From: Candidatus Competibacter phosphatis
GTDB lineage: Bacteria > Pseudomonadota > Gammaproteobacteria > Competibacterales > Competibacteraceae
Direction: 5' to 3'
DNA length: 64,000 nt
Assembly (NCBI RefSeq): GCF_012939995.1
Contig: NZ_SPMZ01000004.1
Location: forward strand, 53,682 to 117,681
Each line of letters begins with the position of its first letter. Position 1 is the stretch's first letter. Positions 18,339 through 27,235 of the stretch are shown one piece after another. The notes beneath the pieces were generated by a model. The model made no database searches. It had not been told where the DNA came from and saw nothing but the letters and a program-made list of their open reading frames with translations. The translations under genes and the position numbers were made by a program.

Positions 18339-20474
18339 ATGAATAAAATCGATTTCACCTTCTCGGATCTGATCGCCGGCTATGTCACGAGCTATGACCA
18401 AGCCAGCGACAGTTTCGGCTTGAAAACTTCGGATGGCCGTGAATACACGGTGCATATTGCCGTCAATTGTTATGCGGAACTGGTCCGCAATCTGGGCGAA
18501 GCATTTCACGATGCCAGCGGACCCATGCGGGAAATGCTGACGCCTGACCGGTTTCTGTTCGCCTACGGCATTTTCTATCCAGACGGCGCTGATGGCGATT
18601 GTCGATTCGACGTTAAACATATTGTTTTTGTTGGCCGAACTGAGAATGAATATCTCTTCGAAAAACAGAACTGGTGGATTCAACAGATTCGCCAGTTGGC
18701 CGATTTCTATCTCAATGCGGAGTTCGGCGATGGAGAAATCGATTATTCCGCGTATCGTACCAATCTGGCGCTGACCGGCGAGAAACTGCGGAGTGGCCGA
18801 CAGGAAACCGATACCATTTCCCGGCTGGTGTATGGCTTCTCATCAGCATTCTTGCTGACTGGGGATGAACGCTATCTGGAAGCCGCGCAAAAAGGCACCA
18901 AATATCTACGCGACCATTTCCGCTTCAAGGACAACAGCGAGGATATCTGCTATTGGTATCACGCCGTCGATCTCAACGACGACGGCACCGAACAGAAGAT
19001 TTTCGCCTCCGAGTTCGGCGACGATTATCACGCCCTTCCTTGTTACGAGCAGATCTACGCCTTGGCCGGACCCACGCAGACTTACCGGGCCACCGGCGAC
19101 CGGCTGATCATGGACGATATCAAATCCACCATTAATTTATTCAACCGTTTCTATAAGGACAAAAGCGAGAAAGGCGGTTATTACTCGCACATCGATCCCA
19201 TTACCCTGAGTCCTTACAGCGAAACACTGGGACACAACCGGGCACGAAAAAACTGGAATTCGGTCGGCGATCACGCACCCGCTTATTTGATCAATTTGTG
19301 GCTAGCAACTGAAGCGCCGGAATATGCGGATTTCCTGGAGTACACCTTCGATACCATTGCCAAGCGCTTCCCCGATTACGAGGAAAGCGATTTCGTGCAG
19401 GAGAAATTCCACGACGACTGGTCCAAGGATCAGACCTGGGGTTGGCAGCAGAACCGGGCGGTGGTTGGCCATAACCTCAAGATCGCCTGGAATCTGATGC
19501 GCATGCACAGCTTGAAAAGCAAGGACGAGTATGTCGCCTTGGCCACCAAGATAGCGAAGCTCATGCCCAAGGCGGGCGGCGATCCACAGCGCGGCGGTTG
19601 GTACGACGTGGTCGAGCGCGTCCTGGGTTCGGGTGAAAAATTCCACCGCTTTGGCTGGCACGACCGCAAGGCTTGGTGGCAACAGGAACAGGGCATCCTG
19701 GCCTATCTCATTTTGCATGGCGTGCTCAAGGATCCCGAGCACCTGCGCATCGCCCGCGAATCCTCGGCGTTCTACAACGCCTGGTTTCTGGATAACGACA
19801 GCGGCGGCGTCTATTTCAACGTGCTGGCCAACGGCCAACCCTATTTGCTGGGCACCGAGCGCGGCAAGGGCAGCCATTCGATGGCCGGCTATCACTCCTT
19901 CGAACTGGCCTATCTGGCGGCGACTTACACCAACCTGTTGATCGCCCAGGAACCGATGGATTTCTATTTCAAGCCCGAGCCCGGCGGATTCGCTGACAAC
20001 GTGCTGCGGGTGCAACCGGACATTCTGCCCAAGGGCAGCATCCGCATCAGCGAAGTGTGGGTCAATGGCCACACCTACGACGATTTTGATGCCGACGCCT
20101 TGACGGTGAAACTGCCCGAGGGGCATGGCGAAATCACCGTGCGCGTACGTATCGCGCCAAATGCGGTCCATTTCAGCGCCGATCTGCTCGATGTGACCGG
20201 TGGCATGGCCAAGATTGTCTTACAAGGCGATCTTGGGCCGCGAGGCATCAGATATCTGGAGGAACAAGTCGAAGCAGCGCGGGCGGAAAATATCGGCGGT
20301 ATCGTGTTCGATATGACGCAGTTGGATTCCATCAGCAGCGAAGCGCTGCGCTATATCGTATTCAGTAAGCAAACCTTTGGATCGTCTTTCAAGCTCTCCG
20401 TGACTGGTGCCAATCCAGCGGTGAAAAGTGCCATCGAATCCAGCGAACTCAATGATGAAGTGAGCTGGCTTTAA
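18339..20474 (+). CDS. N-acylglucosamine 2-epimerase-like protein fused to C-terminal STAS domain
   Basis: A 711-residue protein with an unusual layout. Residues about 1-115 form an unassigned beta-rich domain. Residues about 120-560 look like the (alpha/alpha)6 barrel of the AGE/cellobiose epimerase superfamily, with VVGHNLKIAWNL at the catalytic His segment and KAWWQQEQGILAY at the second His/aromatic segment. Residues about 605-711 resemble a STAS (anti-sigma antagonist) domain with VFDMTQLDSISSEALRYIVF; the ISSEALR part aligns with ISSAGLR, which holds the phosphorylated Ser in SpoIIAA-like proteins. The Glu next to the catalytic His is Lys, so activity is uncertain. The start at 18339 (MNKIDFTF) is chosen because the longer frame reads through the intergenic gap. 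Last gene of the island operon. Confidence 0.8.
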   Translation: MNKIDFTFSDLIAGYVTSYDQASDSFGLKTSDGREYTVHIAVNCYAELVRNLGEAFHDASGPMREMLTPDRFLFAYGIFYPDGADGDCRFDVKHIVFVGRTENEYLFEKQNWWIQQIRQLADFYLNAEFGDGEIDYSAYRTNLALTGEKLRSGRQETDTISRLVYGFSSAFLLTGDERYLEAAQKGTKYLRDHFRFKDNSEDICYWYHAVDLNDDGTEQKIFASEFGDDYHALPCYEQIYALAGPTQTYRATGDRLIMDDIKSTINLFNRFYKDKSEKGGYYSHIDPITLSPYSETLGHNRARKNWNSVGDHAPAYLINLWLATEAPEYADFLEYTFDTIAKRFPDYEESDFVQEKFHDDWSKDQTWGWQQNRAVVGHNLKIAWNLMRMHSLKSKDEYVALATKIAKLMPKAGGDPQRGGWYDVVERVLGSGEKFHRFGWHDRKAWWQQEQGILAYLILHGVLKDPEHLRIARESSAFYNAWFLDNDSGGVYFNVLANGQPYLLGTERGKGSHSMAGYHSFELAYLAATYTNLLIAQEPMDFYFKPEPGGFADNVLRVQPDILPKGSIRISEVWVNGHTYDDFDADALTVKLPEGHGEITVRVRIAPNAVHFSADLLDVTGGMAKIVLQGDLGPRGIRYLEEQVEAARAENIGGIVFDMTQLDSISSEALRYIVFSKQTFGSSFKLSVTGANPAVKSAIESSELNDEVSWL

Positions 20475-20490
20475 AGCCGGTCTTACTCAA

Positions 20491-20515
20491 GGCGGGCTCA
20501 AGGAATGTGCCCGCC
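20491..20515. terminator. Hairpin between convergent genes
   Basis: GGCGGGC (20491-20497) pairs perfectly with GCCCGCC (20509-20515), placed between the ends of two convergent genes. It could act as a bidirectional terminator, but there is no T tract on either strand. Confidence 0.5.
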
Positions 20516-20542
20516 CTACCATGCATGCTAACCGGCGTGTAC

Positions 20543-21337
20543 TTATTGCTGGGCTTTCGCGATTTCGAGGATTTTTGAGTATCCCTGCGGAAAACCGATG
20601 TTGACCTCTCCCATCGCGGGATGATCCATCTCGATGACCACGTAGACCACGACCGCAATCAGAGCTGCCAGCAGAGACATCATGATGATGTGCGCCCAGA
20701 CGTTCTCGGTTCCGAACAGGAAGGTGAAACTGGTGGTAATGATGGCTCCAACCACCACTCCGATCCAGATGGCACTCGGTAATTCTTCATGCATGGCCTG
20801 ATAGCGGAGATTGCGATATTTTGACAACTCATTCAGATTTATAAGAATCTGGGCATAGAGGATCTCCTCGTGTCTGCTGTCGGGAATAATACCGTCGATC
20901 AGACCAAGCAACTGATTCATGGCTGATAATGAGTCGCCAGGCAATTGTTCGGAACGCGCTGGATCTTGCTCTTCAACAGCCTGACTGGCGTACTTTAACA
21001 GTCCATTCCTCATTGCATCAGATGCTATTTTGTCTGGATAGGTTGCGACATTCTTATACAGGAGTATGACGCTACTACTCTCATTTTCGACATTTGCCTT
21101 GGCATCATTAAATTGCTCCCACACGACGATAACCACAAACGCCAACAGTACGCCATAAGTGACGCCTAAGGTCGCAAAAACAAAACCTGCCACATCATTA
21201 TGAATTTGTCTGATTTTAACTGGTATGAAGTGGTGAACCGTGAGAAACCCCACAATAGAAAAGGACACCGCAATGACCACCAATAACGAGACGGCCATCC
21301 ATTGGGGTAACATGAGCAGTTGAGCGGAAAGCGACAT
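20543..21337 (-). CDS. DUF4239-like membrane protein
   Basis: A 264-residue membrane protein with two hydrophobic helices at the N-terminus (WMAVSLLVVIAVSFSIVGFL and FVFATLGVTYGVLLAFVVIVV), a soluble middle and two more at the C-terminus (IWIGVVVGAIITTSFTFLF and HIIMMSLLAALIAVVVYVVI). This layout and the motif FGVTYGVLLAFVV-like stretch fit the bestrophin-like DUF4239 family, whose function is not established. The start at 21337 follows GGAG by 7 bases and gives a clean N-terminal helix; the longer frame to 21424 lacks a site. It is convergent with the epimerase-STAS gene. Confidence 0.8.
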   Translation of the reverse strand: MSLSAQLLMLPQWMAVSLLVVIAVSFSIVGFLTVHHFIPVKIRQIHNDVAGFVFATLGVTYGVLLAFVVIVVWEQFNDAKANVENESSSVILLYKNVATYPDKIASDAMRNGLLKYASQAVEEQDPARSEQLPGDSLSAMNQLLGLIDGIIPDSRHEEILYAQILINLNELSKYRNLRYQAMHEELPSAIWIGVVVGAIITTSFTFLFGTENVWAHIIMMSLLAALIAVVVYVVIEMDHPAMGEVNIGFPQGYSKILEIAKAQQ

Positions 21338-21872
21338 GGTATCTCCAGCAAAAAACGAATTTGAATTGTTACCCTCCTTTAAATCCGGAGGCTTACGATC
21401 CGTAAACCGCTCAAAGCGGTTCATACTCGGTATCGATTGAACAAGGCAACCACGATCGATTCGAGTTTAGCTGATACCACGGGATATTTTGATAGCATTG
21501 AGACATCAATTTAGGCACATGATCGAGCATCGGATATTTTTCGCTATCCCGTGCTCCCCACTCCGCCTCATACATGTCGTGTTTCTGGAGAATCGCTCAG
21601 CATGCGTGCCAACTCAACATGGATGAGATTCGGGCGGGCAACGAATGCACCCTCGCGGTCGACGCCGGAGGTAACCGCAAGCCGTGGCGGTTGATGGACA
21701 CCGATCAACGACGATGGCCTCAACTTGAATCAAGAGTTGGGCGATGCTGATCAAACCGGGCTGAGCTTCACCCCGAGAGGCGATCGACTTTGAAAAACAG
21801 ACCAGCCCGGTCAGCTAACCGCCATCCGATCATGGGTCGGTCAGCTTGCGCCGCGCAAAACGGCAACTCCGT
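21338..21872. other. Intergenic region of 535 bases with a possible hypF 3' remnant
   Basis: No intact gene is seen. The stretch 21707-21764 resembles the last 60 bases of hypF (see separate entry). The remainder shows no recognisable coding potential. Confidence 0.5.
21707..21764 (+). pseudogene. Possible degenerate copy of the hypF 3' end
   Basis: Compared by eye with 12623-12682, this stretch keeps the order AACGA-GATGGCCT, GGGCGATGCTGA, CAAACC and a final TGA at the hypF stop position, about 70% identical with one small gap. Read with that gap it would encode a tail like DGLNLNQxWAMLIKPG, compared with GGLSLGQAWVAMLTKPA. Nothing upstream of 21707 aligns convincingly, so chance cannot be excluded. 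Confidence 0.35.
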
Positions 21873-22916
21873 TCAGTTTGCCGTCAGCAGGTCGCCGGGC
21901 GTCGGCGGTAACCGTGGCATGGTCTGCTGCGGGAAGGGACCATCCAGCGCCCCCAAGAACGCAACGATGTCCTGCACTTCGTTCTTAGTCAGCTCCTTGT
22001 TGAGCTGGGTCTTGGCCATCACTCGTATCGCTTCATCCAGACTCTGCACCGCACCGTTGTGGAAGTAGGGCGCGGTGTAGGTCAGGTTCCGCAGCGTCGG
22101 CACCCGCCACAGGTGCTTGTCGGCATCCTGCTGAGTAACGGTGTGGCGTCCCAAATCCTCGGTCAGCTTATATTGGGTCTCGTAGACGCTACCGGGAAAA
22201 ATCGGAAATTTCATGAAAAAGCCTTGCCCCATCGGCAAGTTGGCCGAACCATTAAAGGTAGGACCGGAATGGCAGGCAGTGCAACCGGTTTTAGCGAAGG
22301 TGTCCATGCCCCGCACTTGCTGTTCGGTCATGGCCTTTTTGTCACCCTTGACGTAGCGATCATAGGCGCTATCCGGCGTGATCAGGGTACGCTCGTAGGC
22401 GGCGATGGCCTTGGCGGCGTTGTCCATGGTCACGGTATCGCCCTGGCCGAACGCCGCCGTAAAGTACGGCTTGTACCCCGGAATCGCCTGGATGCGGGCA
22501 ATGGTGGCGTCCAGATTCGCCATGCCCATTTCTATGGGGTTGGTCGGCGGTCCCTTGGCCTGTTCTTCAAGCGAAGGCGCGCGACCGTCCCAGAACTGCG
22601 CGGAAAGGAACGCCGAGTTCCACACCGTTGGCGCGTTGCGTCCACCCACTTGGCCGTGGACACCGATCGACGTGGGGCGGTGGTCGTCGCCACCCTCCAT
22701 CACATTGTGACAGGAAAAACAGGATACCGTGCCGGTCGACGAAAAACGCGTGTCAAAATAAAGCATCTTGCCAAGCGCCACCTTGGCTTCGGTGGTCGGA
22801 TTGTCGGCGGGCTCAGGCGCTTTTTCCGGCAGGGCCTGCCATTGACCTTCGACGGCGAATACCACGCCAGCCAGCGCTGTCATGCCAAGTAATCCGAAAA
22901 CAAACCGTTTCTTCAT
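21873..22916 (-). CDS. Di-heme cytochrome c peroxidase
   Basis: A 347-residue periplasmic enzyme of the bacterial CCP/MauG family that reduces H2O2 with electrons from small cytochromes. A signal peptide (MKKRFVFGLLGMTALAGVVFAVEG) is followed by heme motifs CFSCH (N-terminal, peroxidatic domain) and CTACH (C-terminal, electron-transfer domain). Family segments such as GRNAPTVWNSAFLSAQFWDGRA and WRVPTLRNLTYTAPYFHNG are intact. The gene is divergent from hypC. It may use the island's cytochromes, or protect the oxygen-sensitive hydrogenase from peroxide; the latter is inference from position. Confidence 0.95.
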   Translation of the reverse strand: MKKRFVFGLLGMTALAGVVFAVEGQWQALPEKAPEPADNPTTEAKVALGKMLYFDTRFSSTGTVSCFSCHNVMEGGDDHRPTSIGVHGQVGGRNAPTVWNSAFLSAQFWDGRAPSLEEQAKGPPTNPIEMGMANLDATIARIQAIPGYKPYFTAAFGQGDTVTMDNAAKAIAAYERTLITPDSAYDRYVKGDKKAMTEQQVRGMDTFAKTGCTACHSGPTFNGSANLPMGQGFFMKFPIFPGSVYETQYKLTEDLGRHTVTQQDADKHLWRVPTLRNLTYTAPYFHNGAVQSLDEAIRVMAKTQLNKELTKNEVQDIVAFLGALDGPFPQQTMPRLPPTPGDLLTAN

Positions 22917-23119
22917 GATTCAATTTACCTCTATTATTTTGTGGGATTCGGATCCTAGCACGCCAACCTTAAACGATGATTAATACCGCTGTGCCCAACT
23001 CGTCGCTGGTTGGTCATCGGTGGGAATGCCTCGCGGGTTCGGTGGGTGGTCTAAGATGTAGAGAGCTCGTCGTGTCGTCCGTCCCGTCTTCATGTTGTGC
23101 CCTTTGGAGGTCCCCTGGC

Positions 23120-23359
23120 ATGTGTCTCGCCATTCCCGCGCAGGTCATTGAGTTGGTCGACATCGAGCACGCCATGGTGGACATGGGCGGCGTGCGCAAG
23201 ACGATTTCCACCGCGCTGGTGGACGACCTGCAAATCGGCGATTACGTCATCGTCCACGTCGGCTATGCCCTCAACCGCCTGGACCCGGAAGAAGCGGCGG
23301 AAACCCTGCGGCTGATCGCCGAATTCTCGGAGGTGGCCGGCCATGAAATATCTGGATGA
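23120..23359 (+). CDS. hypC: Hydrogenase maturation chaperone HypC
   Basis: A 79-residue protein starting MCLAIPAQVIEL, with the essential Cys2 directly after Met, so the start at 23120 is secure; GGAGG lies 9 bases upstream. With HypD it carries the Fe(CN)2CO unit to the large-subunit precursor. It overlaps hypD by 17 bases. It is a paralogue of the operon-linked HupF at 1110-1349. Confidence 0.96.
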   Translation: MCLAIPAQVIELVDIEHAMVDMGGVRKTISTALVDDLQIGDYVIVHVGYALNRLDPEEAAETLRLIAEFSEVAGHEISG

Positions 23360-24494
23360 GTTTCGCGACGGCCGGCTGGCGCAAGGTCTGGCCGCCCGCA
23401 TCCAGCGGGAGATCGAGCCCGACCGACGGTATGCGCTGATGGAATTCTGCGGCGGCCACACTCACGCTATCTGCCGCCATGGCATCGAGGACCTGTTGCC
23501 GGCCGAAGTGCGACTGATTCACGGTCCCGGCTGTCCGGTGTGCGTGCTGCCAAGCGGACGATTACAGGCCGCAATCGATCTAGTGGAACGCGAGCGAGTG
23601 ATTCTATGCAGCTACGGCGACCTGCTGCGCGTTCCCGGCGCCCAGGGCGACACCCTGCTCAAGGCCAAGGCGCGCGGCGCGGATGTGCGGATGGTGTACT
23701 CGGTCAGCGATGCGCTGGAGATCGCCCGCGCCCATCCCGACCGACCGGTGGTGTTCTTCGCCATCGGCTTCGAGACCACCACGCCACCCACTGCTGTCGT
23801 CCTCCGGCAAGCCCGGCGTGAGAAGTTGGGCAACTTCAGCGTGTATTGCAATCACGTTCTCACCCCGCCTGCGCTGCGGGCGCTGCTGGCAACCGACCTT
23901 CCTCCACCTTTTCAAGCAGCGGCGACTCGCGGCACCGGATTGGTTGACGGCTTCATCGGCCCCGCCCACGTCAGCACCATCATCGGCACGCGCGCCTATG
24001 AGTTCGTCGCCACTGAATACCGCCGGCCGCTGGTCATCGCCGGCTTTGAACCGCTGGACGTGTTGCAATCGATTCTGATGCTGGTGCGCCAGATCAACGC
24101 CGGCGAGGCTCGGGTGGAAAACGAATACACCCGCGCGGTCGGCCCCGAAGGTAACCGCAAGGCGCAACAATGGATGGATGAAGTGTTCGAGGTCCACCCG
24201 AGCTTCGAATGGCGCGGCTTGGGCGAACTACCGAACAGCGCCCTGGCCATCCGGCCGGCGTTCGCCGACTGGGATGCCGAGCGCCGCTTCGCCGTGCCCA
24301 CGATTAAGGCCAGCGATCACAAGGCCTGCGCCTGTGGTGAGGTGTTGCGTGGCATCAAACGCCCGGAAGAGTGCAAAGTATTCGCCAGCGCCTGCACCCC
24401 CGATCATCCACTGGGTTCCTGCATGGTCTCGGCCGAAGGCGCCTGTGCGGCGCATTATCACTATGGGCGATTCCGGCAGGCGGTGACCGCGTGA
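23343..24494 (+). CDS. hypD: Hydrogenase maturation protein HypD
   Basis: A 383-residue [4Fe-4S] protein on which, with HypC, the Fe(CN)2CO moiety is assembled. Motifs FCGGHTHAICR, HGPGCPVCVLP and GFETTTPPTAVV (with the usual His and Cys residues) and the C-terminal Fe-S cysteines (KACACGEVLRGIKRPEECKVFASACTPDHPLGSCMVSAEGACAAHY) are all present. Length is close to the family norm of about 370. Its stop overlaps the hypE start. Confidence 0.97.
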   Translation: MKYLDEFRDGRLAQGLAARIQREIEPDRRYALMEFCGGHTHAICRHGIEDLLPAEVRLIHGPGCPVCVLPSGRLQAAIDLVERERVILCSYGDLLRVPGAQGDTLLKAKARGADVRMVYSVSDALEIARAHPDRPVVFFAIGFETTTPPTAVVLRQARREKLGNFSVYCNHVLTPPALRALLATDLPPPFQAAATRGTGLVDGFIGPAHVSTIIGTRAYEFVATEYRRPLVIAGFEPLDVLQSILMLVRQINAGEARVENEYTRAVGPEGNRKAQQWMDEVFEVHPSFEWRGLGELPNSALAIRPAFADWDAERRFAVPTIKASDHKACACGEVLRGIKRPEECKVFASACTPDHPLGSCMVSAEGACAAHYHYGRFRQAVTA

Positions 24495-25540
24495 GCCCCC
24501 GGCGAGAAACCTACGCCCGCAAGCTCGATCTTACGCGGGGTTGTGTCGAAATCGGTCACGGCGGCGGCGGCCGGACGATGGCCCAGTTGATCGAGGAACT
24601 GTTCCTGGCCGCCTTCGACAACGATTGGCTGCGCGCCCAGGATGACTGCGCCCGCTTGACCGTGCCGACCGGTCGGCTGGTGATGGCCACCGACAGCCAT
24701 GTGGTATCGCCGCTATTCTTCCCTGGCGGCGATATCGGTTGCCTCTCGGTGCATGGCACGCTCAACGACGTGGCAATGGCCGGCGCGCGGCCGCTGTATC
24801 TGGCCGCTGGCTTCATCCTGGAGGAAGGCTTCCCACTGGCCGATCTGCAACGCATCGTGACATCGATGGCGCGAGCGGCGCAGGCAGCGGAGGTCCCCAT
24901 CGTCACCGGTGATACCAAGGTGGTGGAGCGCGGCAAGGGCGATGGGGTATTCATCACCACCACCGGCGTCGGCGTGATTCCGGCAGGCGTGGACATCTCC
25001 GCCAACCGGGCGCAACCGGGCGACGCGGTGCTGCTCAGCGGCTCCTTGGGCGAGCACGGCATGGCGGTGCTGGCGCAACGGGAAAACCTGAGCTTCGACA
25101 CATCCATCGAGTCCGATACCGCCGCCTTGCACGGATTGGTGGCGGCGATGGTGGCGGCGGTGCCGGACATTCACTGCCTGCGCGATCCCACTCGCGGCGG
25201 CCTGAGCAGCGCCCTGAACGAAATCGCCCGCCAGTCCGCAGTCGGCATGCGGCTACGCGAGGCGGCGATTCCGGTCAAGGAACCGGTGCGAGCACTGTGC
25301 GAGTTTCTGGGGCTAGACCCGCTTTACGTCGCCAACGAGGGCAAGCTGCTGGCGATCTGCCCGGTGGAAGTGGCGGAGACCTTGCTGGCGGCGATGCGCG
25401 CCCATCCGCTGGGCCGGGAAGCGGCTCTGATCGGCGAGGTGGTGGCGGACCCGCACGGCTTCGTGGAAATGGAGACGGTGTTTGGCGGACACCGGCTGGT
25501 GGATTGGTTGAGCGGGGAACAGTTGCCGAGGATTTGTTGA
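24491..25540 (+). CDS. hypE: Hydrogenase maturation protein HypE
   Basis: A 349-residue ATP-dependent dehydratase that turns the C-terminal Cys thiocarbamate (made by HypF) into thiocyanate, the source of the cyanide ligands. The GTG start at 24491 overlaps the hypD stop (GTGA) and gives MSPRRETYARKLDLTRGCVEIGHGGGGRTM. The required C-terminus PRIC is intact. The PurM/ThiL-like fold motifs (TDSHVVSPLFFPGGDIG, GTLNDVAMAGARP) are present. The gene ends 12 bases before the convergent pyk. Confidence 0.97.
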   Translation: MSPRRETYARKLDLTRGCVEIGHGGGGRTMAQLIEELFLAAFDNDWLRAQDDCARLTVPTGRLVMATDSHVVSPLFFPGGDIGCLSVHGTLNDVAMAGARPLYLAAGFILEEGFPLADLQRIVTSMARAAQAAEVPIVTGDTKVVERGKGDGVFITTTGVGVIPAGVDISANRAQPGDAVLLSGSLGEHGMAVLAQRENLSFDTSIESDTAALHGLVAAMVAAVPDIHCLRDPTRGGLSSALNEIARQSAVGMRLREAAIPVKEPVRALCEFLGLDPLYVANEGKLLAICPVEVAETLLAAMRAHPLGREAALIGEVVADPHGFVEMETVFGGHRLVDWLSGEQLPRIC

Positions 25541-25552
25541 GATCGCGCCGCG

Positions 25553-27026
25553 CTAATCCGCCTTCTCCACCTTCACCACCTTGATCATGTTGGTGCCGCC
25601 GGACACCCCGACCGGCACCCCGGCGGTAAACACCACCGTCTCGCCTTCCCGCACCATGCCCTTGTTGAGCAAAAACTCGGTGGCGGAACTCAACAAATCA
25701 TCCACCGACTGCACGGCGCCCAGTTGCAACGGTTCCACCCCCCATACCAGCGCCAACTTGCGCAAGGTCGCCGGCTTCGGGCTGAAGGCGATCAACGGCA
25801 TCAACGGCCGAAACTTGGTCAGGCCCAACACGCTCGCCCCGCTGTTGGTGAAACTCACCAGATAGTGGGCGCGAACTTTGTCGGCCAGATCGATGGTGGC
25901 GAAGTGAACGGCATCCTCGACCGGCGGGCAGGCATCGGACAGCAGCGATTCCTGGGCCACCACATTCTTGCGCACCAGCGTCTTGAACACTTCGCTGGTC
26001 TCGACGGTCAGCGCGATGTTCTTCATCATTCGCACCGCTTCGACCGGATACTGGCCGGCGGCGGTTTCCGCCGACAGCATCACTGCGTCGGTTCCATCGA
26101 GGATGGCGTTGGCCACGTCGTTCGCCTCGGCCCGAGTTGGACGCGGGTTGCCGATCATCGATTCCAGCATCTGGGTGGCGGTGATCACCGGCTTGCCGGC
26201 CAGGTTGCATTTATGAATGAGGGTCTTTTTGCATGATCGGCACGTCCTGCGGCGAGGTTTCCACCCCCAGATCGCCGCGCGCCACCATGATCGCGTCGGC
26301 CACCGCGATGATGCCGTCGATGTGCCGGAATGCCTCCGGTTTCTCGATCTTGGCGATGATCGGCAATTTGCGGCCATGCACGGTCAACATCAGATCGATC
26401 AGCTCCTTGACGTCGGCGGCCTCGCGCACGAAGGACAACGCCACATAATCCAGGCCATGGTCGTAGGCGAACTGCAAATCGCGTCGATCCTTTTCCGTGA
26501 TCGCGGAAATCTTCAGCTTGATGTTGGGCAGATTGACGCCCTTGCGCGGCTTGAGGCGACCACCGTTGATCACATGGGTGAAAATCTCGCGCCCCTCGAT
26601 CCGCTCGACCACGAACTCGAACAAGCCGTCGTCGATCAGAATCCGATCACCGGCGCTGACCTCCTCGTGCAGGCTGCGGTGATCGATGGCCACCTTCTTG
26701 ACGCCGTCGTGCACACCGCCGATCAGCTCATCGGTGCTCAGCACCAGCGTCTCTCCGGCGCCCACTTCGAGGAATTCTCCGTCCAGTTGACCGAGACGAA
26801 TCTTGGGACCTTGCAGATCCTGAAAGATGGCGACGTGCCGGTTCAGTTTTTGCGCGGCCTCCCGCACCCGCCGCACGGCCGTCTCATGATCTTCCAGCGA
26901 ACCGTGCGAGAAATTCAGCCGAATCACATCCGCGCCTTCCCGCAGCAGTTGCTCGATCGTTTCCGGATCGCGGGAATTCGGTCCCAGCGTCGCCACAATC
27001 TTGGTGAATTTCATGATCTTCGACAT
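25553..27026 (-). CDS. pyk: Pyruvate kinase, frameshifted at 26226-26230
   Basis: Glycolytic enzyme converting PEP and ADP to pyruvate and ATP. The first frame (ATG 27026, [21 protein letters not shown]) has the substrate loop RLNFSHG and ends early with KDPHS. The second frame holds [14 protein letters not shown], the signature around the active-site Lys region, and the allosteric C-terminal domain. Removing one base from the T5 run at 26226-26230 joins them as [19 protein letters not shown], giving 490 residues, the usual length. An AAGGGGC site precedes the start. One surplus base in an essential-type gene points to a sequence error. Confidence 0.93.
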
Positions 27027-27235
27027 ACTCGCCGCGCCCCTTGCTGAAAGAGTGGATAAAAACAAAAAACAATCAACTGGTTATTTTTCTGGTCGGGTTC
27101 GCGAAGTGTAAAGGAGGCCACCGGCCGCTCAAAGCGGTTTGCGCGGTCGACCAGCCGTTTCGGGGTATAGGCGGCAAGTTGCGTCCGGCGGTCTACACTC
27201 ACTCCATCCCTATGGAACCCACATGAGGTTAAGCA

